The position numbers were made by a program, and so were the translations under genes. From assembly GCA_005843815.1 (NCBI GenBank), contig SZYA01000024.1:1-40434 (forward strand): a stretch of DNA of 40,434 nt, read 5' to 3'. The DNA comes from Chlorobium sp. GTDB taxonomy: Bacteria > Bacteroidota > Chlorobiia > Chlorobiales > Chlorobiaceae. The notes beneath the pieces are model-generated. The model saw nothing but the letters and a program-made list of their open reading frames with translations. It did no database searches and was not told where the DNA came from. This document shows, piece by piece, positions 15,527 through 24,271 of this stretch (positions are counted from its first letter, which is position 1; the number at the start of each line of letters is the position of its first letter).

Positions 15527-16546
15527 ATGGAGCATTTTCCCACTGTTGATATTATCATTCCCCATTTCAAACGGCGGGATATGCTGGAGCGATGTCTCGA
15601 CTCGCTTGCAGAGACCCGTTATCCCTCAATGGGTATCATTGTGGTGGATAATGGCGGAACGGAGGCGGGTCTTGTTTTTCTGGTCAAACGGTACAGGTGT
15701 GCCCGGTTGCTGCGTCTCCCGCAAAATCGCGGTTACGCCGGTGGCTGCAACGAGGGGCTTAAACATTCCACTGCGGACTATGTCGTTTTCATGAATGATG
15801 ATACGGAGCATGATCCCTTATGGCTTGAGCAGCTTGTCCGGGCAGCTCTTGAGGATGAGCGCATTGCAGCCTTACAGCCGAAAATCCTTTCACTGAAGCC
15901 ATATCATCGTGGCAAAAAGGTGTTTGATTATGCCGGAGCGGCTGGCGGGATGATTGACCGGCTTGGTTATCCGTGGTGTTTGGGGCGTACCTTTTCAGCC
16001 ATAGAGCAGGACAGCGGTCAGTATGATGACGGGCAGGATATTTTCTGGGCATCGGGTGTTGCCATGTTTGTGAAGAGAGCTATTGCTGTGGAGCTTGGCG
16101 GGTTCGATGAGGATTTTTTTATGCAGATGGAGGAGATTGACCTCTCCTGGCGGATGAAGCTCGCCGGTTATCGGGTCTGCTCGGTGCCGTCGTCAATCGT
16201 GCTGCACGAAGGGGGAGCATCGCTTTCTGCGGGTACTCCTGACAAGATCTTTTTCAACCATCGCAACAACATGACGATGCTGCTGAAAAATCGGAGCATG
16301 GTTGCGCTGTGGTGGGTGTTTCCAATTCGGTTGCTGCTTGAGGTTGCTGCTGCGCTGTTCTATGTGACCCAATATCCTGATGGGCTGAAAAAATCGGGCG
16401 CTCTGTTTCGGGCGTTGTGGTACAATGTCTGTTTTTTTGGTGATACGATGAAGAAGCGGAAGCGGATACAGCGCTTAAGAGTCGTCGATGAACATGCGCT
16501 CTTTTGCCCTTTTCCGATCTTGCATCTCTTCAACCGTCGCCCTTGA
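15527..16546 (+). CDS. glycosyltransferase family 2 (rhamnosyltransferase-like)
   Basis: A 339-residue GT-A fold enzyme. An N-terminal VDIIIPHFKRRDML strand-helix opens it, then the NRGYAGGCNEGL nucleotide-sugar segment, the metal-binding acidic motif MNDDTEHD, and the acceptor-side motif GGFDEDFFMQMEEIDLSWR, where the base is expected. It resembles WbbL/RfbF-type rhamnosyltransferases of surface polysaccharide synthesis; donor and acceptor are not predictable. The C-terminal third carries a hydrophobic patch (WWVFPIRLLLEVAAALFY) that could hold the enzyme at the membrane. It starts 6 bases after trpA and ends just before the palindromic repeat at 16559-16687. Confidence 0.88.
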   Translation: MEHFPTVDIIIPHFKRRDMLERCLDSLAETRYPSMGIIVVDNGGTEAGLVFLVKRYRCARLLRLPQNRGYAGGCNEGLKHSTADYVVFMNDDTEHDPLWLEQLVRAALEDERIAALQPKILSLKPYHRGKKVFDYAGAAGGMIDRLGYPWCLGRTFSAIEQDSGQYDDGQDIFWASGVAMFVKRAIAVELGGFDEDFFMQMEEIDLSWRMKLAGYRVCSVPSSIVLHEGGASLSAGTPDKIFFNHRNNMTMLLKNRSMVALWWVFPIRLLLEVAAALFYVTQYPDGLKKSGALFRALWYNVCFFGDTMKKRKRIQRLRVVDEHALFCPFPILHLFNRRP

Positions 16547-16558
16547 TTAGCGTTGGCA

Positions 16559-16687
16559 CTTCGATACGGGCTGTCGCCCTACTCGGCGACCGGTGCCGGG
16601 GTGTGTTGGAGCAGTTTTTGTGAGCGGTCGTCGTCGCTTTGATACGGGCATGGCTGGTCGCTGAGTAGCACGAAGTGCGTATCGAAG
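16559..16687. repeat. palindromic intergenic repeat between convergent genes
   Basis: Outer arms CTTCGATACG (16559-16568) and CGTATCGAAG (16678-16687) are perfect inverted repeats. Inner arms CTACTCGGCGACC and GGTCGCTGAGTAG are almost perfect. A third partial copy, CTTTGATACGGGC, lies near 16637. The region is more GC-rich than its surroundings and fills nearly all of the gap between the glycosyltransferase and the SDR gene. It resembles the CTTCGATACG/CTACTCAGCGACC class of scattered intergenic repeats seen in many bacteria and may act as a bidirectional terminator. Confidence 0.6.
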
Positions 16688-16710
16688 CGGACTGGGTGAT
16701 ATCGGTTGCG

Positions 16711-17760
16711 TTAATGTTTTGGTGGGGAGAGATGGCCCCATTTCTCCATATCTTTTACCGTTTCAATAATACTTTGTTTGATCGGTAAAAACGACAGCCC
16801 AAGCTCACGTCTGATTTTTGAGGTGTCAAGGTGCATGGTGCGACCAATATTCAGTCGGATATACATGCCGATATCTTTTGGCTGGGTAAAAGAGAGGATT
16901 TTCATCAAAAGTGTGCCTGCTGTTCCGGAGAGGTCAATCTTTGGAAGCGCATAATGGTGAAAGCCTGAGGATTTCAGTATTGCCACGAGGTGCCGCATAT
17001 CTATTGTTTCAGCAGAACAGAGGTATCGACCACTGGCCGAATCGTTTTCCATAGCAAGCACATGTGCTTTTGCGACGTCGCGAACATCGACAAAGCCCCA
17101 GTTTAGCTCCATGATACCGGGATAGACTCCACTCATGATATCACGGATCATCTTGTTGGAGGTGTTGAGTGAAGGCGAGAGTGATGGGCCAATGACCATG
17201 GCAGGGTTGACAGTGACTAGATCAAATCGTGGTCGTTTCGCCATAATAAAATCCCAGGCTTCGCGTTCAGAGAGTGTTTTGGAGTATTGATAAGGCTGTC
17301 GATCAAGGGAAGAGATGATGTTCCAGTCTTTTTCAGTAAATATTTTATGACTCTCCGGTTGATCAGTAATTGCAGCAATTGATGAGGTCAATACCAGTCG
17401 TTTTACCTTGTCTGACTTCAGGCAGCTCTCAAGAACAGTCTCTGTTCCGATTACAGCCGGGTCAACCAGATCACGCTGTGGGTTTTTAACATTGATCTGA
17501 TAAGGACTTGCCGTATGGATGACATACTCGCATCCTGCCACCGCCTGATCATAAGTTCCAGCAGCGAGCAGATCGGCTTGCACAAGCTCAAGCCGATCCC
17601 TGGCACCTGGCAGGGAAAGAAGAAATGGATAGTTTTCCAGCCGTTGGCGCACTGTTCCTCTGACCCGGTACCCCCGTTCAAGCAGCTCCTTGACAATATG
17701 ACCGGCAATGAACCCCGAGGCTCCGGTAACGCAAACTGGTTTATTGCTTTTTATGTTCAT
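16711..17760 (-). CDS. NAD(P)-dependent epimerase/reductase, dihydroflavonol-reductase-like SDR
   Basis: A 349-residue extended short-chain dehydrogenase. The Rossmann start VCVTGASGFIAGH has the GxxGxxG pattern at about residues 13-19. VIHTASPY, LTSSIAAI (catalytic Ser/Thr) and the active-site YQYSKTLSE (YxxxK) follow, and the C-terminal half is the substrate domain. It is closest in style to dihydroflavonol-4-reductase / aldehyde-ketone reductase SDRs; plant-type flavonoid activity is not implied, and the natural substrate is unknown. The stop codon lies about 24 bases from the palindromic repeat. It lies downstream of the CDF transporter on the same strand with a 21-base gap, so the two may be cotranscribed. 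Confidence 0.85.
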   Translation of the reverse strand: MNIKSNKPVCVTGASGFIAGHIVKELLERGYRVRGTVRQRLENYPFLLSLPGARDRLELVQADLLAAGTYDQAVAGCEYVIHTASPYQINVKNPQRDLVDPAVIGTETVLESCLKSDKVKRLVLTSSIAAITDQPESHKIFTEKDWNIISSLDRQPYQYSKTLSEREAWDFIMAKRPRFDLVTVNPAMVIGPSLSPSLNTSNKMIRDIMSGVYPGIMELNWGFVDVRDVAKAHVLAMENDSASGRYLCSAETIDMRHLVAILKSSGFHHYALPKIDLSGTAGTLLMKILSFTQPKDIGMYIRLNIGRTMHLDTSKIRRELGLSFLPIKQSIIETVKDMEKWGHLSPPKH

Positions 17761-17781
17761 GGCAGATATATGTAATGATAG

Positions 17782-19182
17782 TTATGCAAGTGGCTCAGCA
17801 TGGATGATGACTCTACCTGCATTATTGAGGGTTCGGTAGAGAGCACCCTCAAGCTGGCTTGTCAGTGAGTGAACCTCTTCAAGCAGTGCATCATCGTGAA
17901 ATGAGCAATGTAGTGTAACAAAGAGCTTTTCTTGTTCTGTTTTTCTGATCTGTATATCGTGAACGTCCTGGATTTTCTCAAGGCTTTGAGATGCGACAAC
18001 AATCATGCTGCGCAGTTGCTCCTCTTCCCCGGATGGCAAAGCTGTGGTGGATTTTTCATCAAAGCGGAGAGGATCAAGATGAATGCAGATATCAAGCTTT
18101 TCATCGAATTCGCGGCGCAGCTCATCTTCAAGCGCTGTGACGGTATCGTGCGCCTGTTTGATGGTGAGTCGCTGGTCAATTTCAACATCAAAGGTGATCT
18201 GTTTTTTCTCTCCGTTGAGGCTTGTCGAAATGTTGTGGGCGTGAAGGTTGTGGTTCAGACCGATGACATGCACCCGTTCAGCAATGGTTTCGCTGTTGAG
18301 TATTATGGGTCTGGAGTTGATGGTGATGTCGCCTACAGGAAACTCATGGCGCACCTTTTGCTCAATTCTTGAGCAGATTGCCTGGACTTTTTCAACAGAG
18401 AGAGTTCTGTTGACACATACTGCCATTTCAATGAAAACCTGAGGACCGGTCGGCTTTACCCTGATCTTGTCGACGGAGACTACTCCCTCAACAGTGGCGG
18501 CGATCTCTTCAACTCTTTCTGCTATGCCTTCTGGCGCGGCATCGATCAGCACATCAATGGTTTTTTTCCCGAGGCTGAATGCTGCATATCCAACCAGCAG
18601 GGCAACAGCAATACCGGCAACAGCATCTGCCCATGCGATCCCCTGTGAGACGAAGAGAAGGCCGAGGAGAACGACTGCGGAGCTGAGAATATCAGAGCTG
18701 AAGTGGAGCGCGTCCGCCTCAAGCGCCTGGCTGTTGGTCTCTTTTGCAACTCTTTTCAGGGCTCTTGAACGGGAAAAATCGACAATTATGGAGATGACCA
18801 TGATGGCAATGGCATACCAGGTGACTTCAACCTCTGTTGTTCCGGCAATCAACCGTTCTGTAGCAGCATAGATGATCCAGATACTTGTGATGACCAGAAG
18901 ACCTGTCTCAATAAGCGCAGAGACACTTTCAACCTTGGCGTGACCGTAGTGATGCTTGCTGTCGGCAGGTTTATCACTCATTTTGACCGCAAACAGAGTC
19001 AGGGCGGCTGCGCCAAAGTCGAGGCCCGAGTGAGCTGCTTCAGAAATAATGCCGATGCTGCCGGTCATGATGCCGACAACAAGCTTCATGGCGGTAAGAA
19101 AAAGACTTGCTATTACAGAGGAGAAAGCGACTTTTTGTTTTTTATGAGTGTGTTCCATTGAGAGTTTTACCTGGTTTTTCAA
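17782..19182 (-). CDS. cation diffusion facilitator transporter with triple C-terminal domain
   Basis: 466 residues (458 from the ATG at 19158; the longer form uses TTG). The first 210 residues are a standard six-helix CDF transporter. Metal-site residues are in HSGLDF (helix 2) and ALHFSSD (helix 5), both HxxxD, which favours zinc-type divalent metal efflux. The family signature HHYGHAKVES is present. The usual single cytoplasmic dimerisation domain is followed by two more segments of the same pattern: about residues 217-293 (VSVDKIRVKP ... DITINSRP), 298-373 (HAHNISTSL ... ICIHLDP) and 386-466 (VHDIQIRKTE ... VIIHAEP). Typical CDFs are about 300 residues. The function of the extra domains is unknown; metal sensing or oligomer control is possible. 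Confidence 0.88.
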   Translation of the reverse strand: MKNQVKLSMEHTHKKQKVAFSSVIASLFLTAMKLVVGIMTGSIGIISEAAHSGLDFGAAALTLFAVKMSDKPADSKHHYGHAKVESVSALIETGLLVITSIWIIYAATERLIAGTTEVEVTWYAIAIMVISIIVDFSRSRALKRVAKETNSQALEADALHFSSDILSSAVVLLGLLFVSQGIAWADAVAGIAVALLVGYAAFSLGKKTIDVLIDAAPEGIAERVEEIAATVEGVVSVDKIRVKPTGPQVFIEMAVCVNRTLSVEKVQAICSRIEQKVRHEFPVGDITINSRPIILNSETIAERVHVIGLNHNLHAHNISTSLNGEKKQITFDVEIDQRLTIKQAHDTVTALEDELRREFDEKLDICIHLDPLRFDEKSTTALPSGEEEQLRSMIVVASQSLEKIQDVHDIQIRKTEQEKLFVTLHCSFHDDALLEEVHSLTSQLEGALYRTLNNAGRVIIHAEPLA

Positions 19183-19299
19183 TTGTCACTTCCACACAAA
19201 TTTCAAAAACCCTGCTTATATTGGGGCGGTATACAATTTGTTCCAATCGGTGAAAAATCAACACGAACCTCAATATATCATGAGTTTATCATAAGAGCA

Positions 19300-20439
19300 A
19301 TGAACATCGGCATCTCATGTCATCACACTTACGGCGGCAGCGGAGCAATTGCTACTGAATTGGGTAAGGCGCTTGCAGCGAAAGGACATCGAATCCATTT
19401 TTTCGGTCAGGCGGCACCATTTCGACTGGGAGCATTTTCCCGCAATATTTTTTATCATGAGGTTGATGTAAGGCATTATCCTATGTTTGATGCTCCCTTC
19501 TATACTCTCGCCCTGGCTGCGAAAATTGCGGAGGTGGCTTTTTATGAAAAGCTGGATGTGGTGCATGCTCATTATGCCATTCCTCATGCATTGAGCGCCA
19601 TGCTTGCCCGTCAGATGCTGGAGGACAAGTGTTCGGAGTCGAAGTGTTTCAGACTGATAACGACGTTGCATGGCACCGATATTACGGTTGTCGGTGCTGA
19701 CCCGGGGATGCAGGATGTAGTACGGCTTGCCATCAACAAATCCGATGGGGTGACAACGGTTTCGAAATACCTGAAGGATGAGACAGTCAGGATGTTTACT
19801 CCAAAGAAGGAGATCGCCGTTATTCCGAATTTTGTTGACACCTCAATTTTTTTTCGTTCGCCCAAAAAAGAGATTCGGGAACAGCTTGGCATAGGAGATG
19901 AGAAGATTGTGATTCATATCTCAAATTTCAGGCCGGTGAAATGTATTGGAGATATTATCAGGATTTTTTATGCGGTGAGCCAGACGACCAGTGCAACGTT
20001 GTTGCTGGTGGGCGATGGGCCGGAACGGAGCGAAGCCGAAATTCTTGTGCGCCAGTTCGGGATTGTTGACCGGGTAAAGTTTCTTGGTAAACTTCTTGAT
20101 ATTGTGCCACTTCTTTCTATTGCTGATGTGATGTTGATGCCAAGCAATGCGGAGTCATTCGGGCTTGCCGCGCTTGAGGCTATGGCTTGTGGCGTGCCGG
20201 TTGTTGCCACCATGGCTGGCGGGTTCCCTGAATTTATTGTGCCCGGTCGGCACGGTTATCTGCTTGCTCCGGGTGATGTAGAGGGGATGATCGGGAAGGC
20301 GCTTCTTCTCCTTTCAGATGAGCATCACTGGCTTGAGTGCTCAGAGGCCTGCCTTCAACAAGCAAAGCGGTACGAGACCGCTTTGCTTGTTGAACAGTAT
20401 GAGGCGTATTATATGAGTCTTGTCGAGGATGTGTCGTAA
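19300..20439 (+). CDS. bshA: N-acetyl-alpha-D-glucosaminyl L-malate synthase (bacillithiol pathway), BshA
   Basis: A 379-residue GT4 (GT-B fold) enzyme from the ATG at 19300; the frame is open back to 19183 but family members start at MNIGISCHHT. The glycine loop YGGSG (residues 11-15), the HEVDVRHYP strand, HAHYAIPHALSAM, the malate/UDP region TTLHGTDITVVG, VIPNFVDTS, and the C-terminal SFGLAALEAMACGVPVVAT sugar-nucleotide site all fit BshA rather than generic GT4 enzymes. BshA joins N-acetylglucosamine from UDP-GlcNAc to L-malate, the first step to bacillithiol. bshB and bshC are not in this window. It is divergent from the CDF gene and convergent with mreB. Confidence 0.9.
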   Translation: MNIGISCHHTYGGSGAIATELGKALAAKGHRIHFFGQAAPFRLGAFSRNIFYHEVDVRHYPMFDAPFYTLALAAKIAEVAFYEKLDVVHAHYAIPHALSAMLARQMLEDKCSESKCFRLITTLHGTDITVVGADPGMQDVVRLAINKSDGVTTVSKYLKDETVRMFTPKKEIAVIPNFVDTSIFFRSPKKEIREQLGIGDEKIVIHISNFRPVKCIGDIIRIFYAVSQTTSATLLLVGDGPERSEAEILVRQFGIVDRVKFLGKLLDIVPLLSIADVMLMPSNAESFGLAALEAMACGVPVVATMAGGFPEFIVPGRHGYLLAPGDVEGMIGKALLLLSDEHHWLECSEACLQQAKRYETALLVEQYEAYYMSLVEDVS

Positions 20440-20458
20440 TGGGGCGCTTCTGACATTA

Positions 20459-21487
20459 TCAGTACTGCTTGCTTGTCAGCAGTACACTTCGGTATTTATC
20501 AAGATTTTCGAGTACCTCTCCTGTGCCTCTGGCAACGGCGGTGAGAGGGTCTTCGCTGATATGGACGGCGAGTTTTGTCTCTTCATTGATTTTCTTGTCA
20601 AGTCCTTTTATGAGCGCTCCACCTCCCGCAAGAAAGAGGCCTCGGTCGAAAATGTCGGCTGAAAGTTCCGGTTTGGTTACTTCAAGACTTTTTTTGATCG
20701 ATGTGATAATCTGACTGATCGGTGTTGCGATGGCCTCTCTGATGGTGGCTGAGTTTACCTCTTGCTCTTCTGGAAGTGCCGTCACGAGGTTCCGTCCTCT
20801 AACCATCATTGTGAGCTCTTTATCCAGCTTATAAGCAGATGCGATTTTTATCTTGACATCTTCGGCTGTGCGCTCGCCGATAGCAAGGTTGTATGCTTTA
20901 CGAAAGTGTCGGACAATTTCATTGGTGATATCGGTTCCGGCAACACGAAGGGACTCTCCTGATGCAATACCTCCAAGGGAGATAACCGCAATTTCCGTTG
21001 TGCCACCCCCAATGTCGACAATCATGTTACCCATTGGCTCTTTGACATCAAGGCCGATACCAATTGCTGCAGCCATTGGCTCCGTCACCAGGTAGACCTC
21101 TCTGGCACCAACGTGTTCTGCAGAGTCGCGCACAGCCCTTTTTTCAACTTCGGTAATGCCCGACGGTATGCCGATAACCATTCTCCGGATGCCAAATGAA
21201 AACTTGGTTTTTGTTTTATTGATCAGCCCCTTGATCAGCTCTTCGGTTGCCTCATAGTCCGCAATGACACCATTGGCCAATGGTCGTATAGTGACAATCC
21301 CGGGATGGGTCTTTTCATGCATGAGAAGCGCTTCGTGGCCTATGGCAACAATTTTACCGGTATTACGTTCTCTGGCGACAATTGAAGGCTCATTTAAAAC
21401 AACACCTTTGCCCCTGATAAAAATCAATGTATTTGCTGTTCCGAGATCAATGGCAATATCTCTGAACAGGTTACTGAAAAAGCTCAT
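20459..21487 (-). CDS. mreB: rod-shape determining protein MreB
   Basis: A 342-residue bacterial actin. It starts with an amphipathic MSFFSNLFRD membrane anchor. IAIDLGTANTLI (phosphate 1), VVDIGGGTTEIAV-type phosphate 2 (seen as MIVDIGGGTTEIA) and the adenosine motif LAGGGALIKGLD follow. MreB filaments organise the elongation machinery with MreC, MreD, PBP2 and RodA. Within this window it stands alone, about 18 kb from mreC-mreD-mrdA. A second mreB next to mreC beyond the right edge cannot be excluded. The ATG has no clear ribosome site, and an inverted repeat lies upstream. Confidence 0.97.
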   Translation of the reverse strand: MSFFSNLFRDIAIDLGTANTLIFIRGKGVVLNEPSIVARERNTGKIVAIGHEALLMHEKTHPGIVTIRPLANGVIADYEATEELIKGLINKTKTKFSFGIRRMVIGIPSGITEVEKRAVRDSAEHVGAREVYLVTEPMAAAIGIGLDVKEPMGNMIVDIGGGTTEIAVISLGGIASGESLRVAGTDITNEIVRHFRKAYNLAIGERTAEDVKIKIASAYKLDKELTMMVRGRNLVTALPEEQEVNSATIREAIATPISQIITSIKKSLEVTKPELSADIFDRGLFLAGGGALIKGLDKKINEETKLAVHISEDPLTAVARGTGEVLENLDKYRSVLLTSKQY

Positions 21488-21519
21488 GTTAACAAGGTTC
21501 TGTGTCTCTTTTATAGTGT

Positions 21520-21553
21520 CTTGGAATGAAGACGATTCAAGCTATATTCCAAG
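21520..21553. promoter_or_regulatory. inverted repeat upstream of mreB
   Basis: Perfect 8-bp arms CTTGGAAT (21520-21527) and ATTCCAAG (21546-21553) lie 33-66 bases before the mreB start. On the minus strand TATAAA (21510-21515) and a TTGAAT (21535-21540) 19 bases further upstream bracket the nearer arm, so it could be an operator over the promoter. The rest of the 21488-21719 gap shows nothing else I can name. Confidence 0.3.
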
Positions 21554-21719
21554 GTTTCAAGTTGACCCTTAAGGTAGTTAATGGAAATTTTTTTTCAAAT
21601 GAAAAGAGCTCTTTCAGTGCCTCTTTTTTGCATTTTTTACCGTTTTTTGACTCGTAGTATCGTTTTTTATGAAGAAGAGGCTTGCTCCAGAAGTTTGATA
21701 ACCAAAAATTAATAATAAC

Positions 21720-23003
21720 GTGTTGCGCCTGTACCGTTTTGCAGAAGAGCTTTCAGCCTTGAAAGAGCAGTTGTTTCGGAGTGTCACGGTTGATGCTTCT
21801 GTTCAGTTGGTTGTTGATGAAATTTTGTGCGAAGTTCGCCGCGGGGGGGACAGTGCGGTGCTCGACTATACAGAGCGTTTTCAGGGTATCAGGTTGTCGG
21901 AGATGCGAGTCTCACCCAATGCCATTGATGAAGCCAGGGAGACTGCAGGGCCAGCCTTTCTTGCGCTGCTCGAAGAGGCTTATGCAAATATAGTTCGTTT
22001 TCATCAGCATGAAGTTGAGAAGAGTTTTTTCTATGAATCTGAAGGTGGTGTATTGCTTGGTCAGCGGGTTACTCCCATGGAAAAGGCGCTCCTCTATGTC
22101 CCAGGCGGCAAGGCCTCTTATCCTTCGTCGCTGCTTATGAATGCCGCCCCGGCAACTGTTGCCGGAGTAAAAGATATTTATGTAACGACACCCTGTGATG
22201 CTTCAGGTGAGGTGAATCCCGATATTCTTGTTGCTGCTTCGGTGGCTGGAATCCGTTCTGTCTACAAACTTGGGGGAGCACAGGCGATAGCGGCCTTTGC
22301 CTACGGGACAGAGACTATTCAGAAGGTTGATAGTATTACCGGGCCGGGCAATAAATATGTGGCGTTGGCTAAAAAACAGGTCTTCGGTCATGTCTCCATC
22401 GACAGTATCGCCGGTCCTTCAGAGGTGGTTATTATTGCTGATGAATTTGCCAATCCTGAATTTATTGCCCTCGACATGTTTGCCCAGGCGGAGCATGATC
22501 CCGATGCCTCGGCGATCCTGATTACCCCCTCTGCTCCGCTTGCCGCTGCGGTGCAGCAGTGCGTCGAAGCGCGTCTGCCTGACATGCTCCGCCATGAGAT
22601 CATTGCCTCTTCACTCCAGCATAATGGTGCAATTGTGCTGGTTGAGTCGCTTGAAGAGGCCTGCGCGGTGTCGGATATGATTGCTCCCGAGCATCTGGAG
22701 CTGCATGTCGAGCATCCGTGGGATATTTTTCCACAGCTTCACCATGCCGGTGCGATTTTTATGGGCGGTTACTCCTGCGAGACTGTTGGCGACTATTTTG
22801 CCGGCCCTAACCACACGCTCCCGACCAGTGGTACGGCACGCTTTTTTTCTCCACTTTCGGTTCGTGACTTTGTCAAGCATACCTCCATTATATCTTATTC
22901 AAAACAGCAACTCCACAAATGCGGAGAAAAAATTGCTACCTTTGCGGATCATGAAGGGCTTCAGGCTCATGCCGAGGCTGTTCGGGCAAGATTGAGAGCA
23001 TGA
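21720..23003 (+). CDS. hisD: histidinol dehydrogenase
   Basis: 427 residues. It catalyses the last two NAD-dependent oxidations from L-histidinol to L-histidine. Family segments in order are [55 protein letters not shown], the metal-site [15 protein letters not shown] with the general-base His, and [14 protein letters not shown]. The frame starts at GTG (21720), with TTG at 21723 as an alternative; no ATG fits. The stop overlaps the queA start by 4 bases, so hisD and queA are translationally coupled. Other his genes are not nearby. Confidence 0.96.
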   Translation: MLRLYRFAEELSALKEQLFRSVTVDASVQLVVDEILCEVRRGGDSAVLDYTERFQGIRLSEMRVSPNAIDEARETAGPAFLALLEEAYANIVRFHQHEVEKSFFYESEGGVLLGQRVTPMEKALLYVPGGKASYPSSLLMNAAPATVAGVKDIYVTTPCDASGEVNPDILVAASVAGIRSVYKLGGAQAIAAFAYGTETIQKVDSITGPGNKYVALAKKQVFGHVSIDSIAGPSEVVIIADEFANPEFIALDMFAQAEHDPDASAILITPSAPLAAAVQQCVEARLPDMLRHEIIASSLQHNGAIVLVESLEEACAVSDMIAPEHLELHVEHPWDIFPQLHHAGAIFMGGYSCETVGDYFAGPNHTLPTSGTARFFSPLSVRDFVKHTSIISYSKQQLHKCGEKIATFADHEGLQAHAEAVRARLRA

Positions 23004-24034
23004 TGAGAGTTGGTGACTTTGATTATCTGCTTCCCGAAGAGAAGATTGCAAAATATCCCCCTCTGGAGCGGGGAACGAGTCGTCTTCTGGTGCTCAACCG
23101 TCATTCGGGTGTGGTGGAACACTCCCGGTATGCAGCCCTCGACGCTTTTCTTCAGCCGGGCGATCTTCTTGTGCTGAATAATACCAGGGTGATTCGTGCA
23201 AGGTTGTTTGCCTCCAAGTCAACAGGTGCACAGATTGAGTTGATGCTGCTTGAAAAGCATGAGGGAGAGCAGAGATTGGTGCTTTATCGGGGAAGAGTAA
23301 AAAAATATGATCAGCTTGATGCCTACGGTCATAAACTGCTGGTTACCGATATTGTCGATCATGGAGTTGCCCGGATTGAGATGCTTGATGGGGGAGTGTT
23401 GACTGACTTGTTCGATGCTTTCGGAGAAGTGCCGATTCCACCTTACCTCAAACGGGAGGCCGAAGAGGTTGATCAGGAGCGTTATCAGACGATTTTTGCC
23501 GCTTTGCCAGGTTCTGTGGCGGCTCCGACAGCCTCACTGAACATGACGCAGGAGCTTCTTGGCAGACTTCGTCGAAAGGGTGTGGACGTTGTTACCCTGA
23601 CGCTGCATGTCGGTCTAGGAACCTTTCTTCCCATCAGAGTTGAGTCGTTTCAGGAGCATGTCATGCATCGTGAGTTTTATGCAATACCGCCAGAGAGTCT
23701 TGAGAAAATCCAAAAGGTCAAGGCATCAACAGGAAGAGTTGTTGCTGTTGGTACAACGGTTACCCGTGCACTCGAACATGCATGGGAGCACCTTGAGAAC
23801 TTTTCAGGAGCTGAAGTTCTGACAGGGGAAGCTGATATTTTTATCTATCCAGGGTATCAATTTCGTAGTATTGATGCTCTTTTGACTAATTTTCATGCTC
23901 CTCGCTCAACAGTATTAATGCTCACTGCTGCTTTTGCAGGTGCTGATAATCTGCGCAATGCGTATCGGGAAGCGCTTGAGGAGGGATACGCTTTTCTCAG
24001 TTATGGAGACAGTATGTTGATTTTTGGTGAGTAA
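23000..24034 (+). CDS. queA: S-adenosylmethionine:tRNA ribosyltransferase-isomerase QueA
   Basis: 344 residues, the normal length. It transfers and isomerises the ribosyl part of S-adenosylmethionine onto preQ1 in tRNA to give epoxyqueuosine. Diagnostic segments are [15 protein letters not shown] at the start, [22 protein letters not shown] [34 protein letters not shown], and the terminal [17 protein letters not shown]. ATGs at 23000 and 23003 are both possible starts; the first gives an ATGA overlap with hisD. With queC in the same window the organism can be expected to make queuosine. Confidence 0.97.
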   Translation: MMRVGDFDYLLPEEKIAKYPPLERGTSRLLVLNRHSGVVEHSRYAALDAFLQPGDLLVLNNTRVIRARLFASKSTGAQIELMLLEKHEGEQRLVLYRGRVKKYDQLDAYGHKLLVTDIVDHGVARIEMLDGGVLTDLFDAFGEVPIPPYLKREAEEVDQERYQTIFAALPGSVAAPTASLNMTQELLGRLRRKGVDVVTLTLHVGLGTFLPIRVESFQEHVMHREFYAIPPESLEKIQKVKASTGRVVAVGTTVTRALEHAWEHLENFSGAEVLTGEADIFIYPGYQFRSIDALLTNFHAPRSTVLMLTAAFAGADNLRNAYREALEEGYAFLSYGDSMLIFGE

Positions 24035-24141
24035 TTATTTTCGGTAAAGCGCATTACCCCTTCTCCCCTAATAAAAAAAGGTATAGCGTGTTCATTGCCT
24101 TAATATGTTGCGTGTCCTTTCAGTAAAGCACCGGGGGTTTC

Positions 24142-24170
24142 TTGCATATAAAAGGCCGTCGTGCTATTTT
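24142..24170 (+). promoter_or_regulatory. candidate promoter of acnB
   Basis: TTGCAT (24142-24147), 17-base spacer, TATTTT (24165-24170), in the 237-base gap before acnB. It would leave an untranslated leader of about 95 bases. No other feature was recognised in this gap. Confidence 0.35.
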
Positions 24171-24271
24171 TTGGCACTCCTTATCCCCTGTTTGGGAGAA
24201 GGCTGTTTATGCAACCATTTTTGTACAGGTACATTCATTTCAACCACACATAACCAGGGAGATTGACTTTT

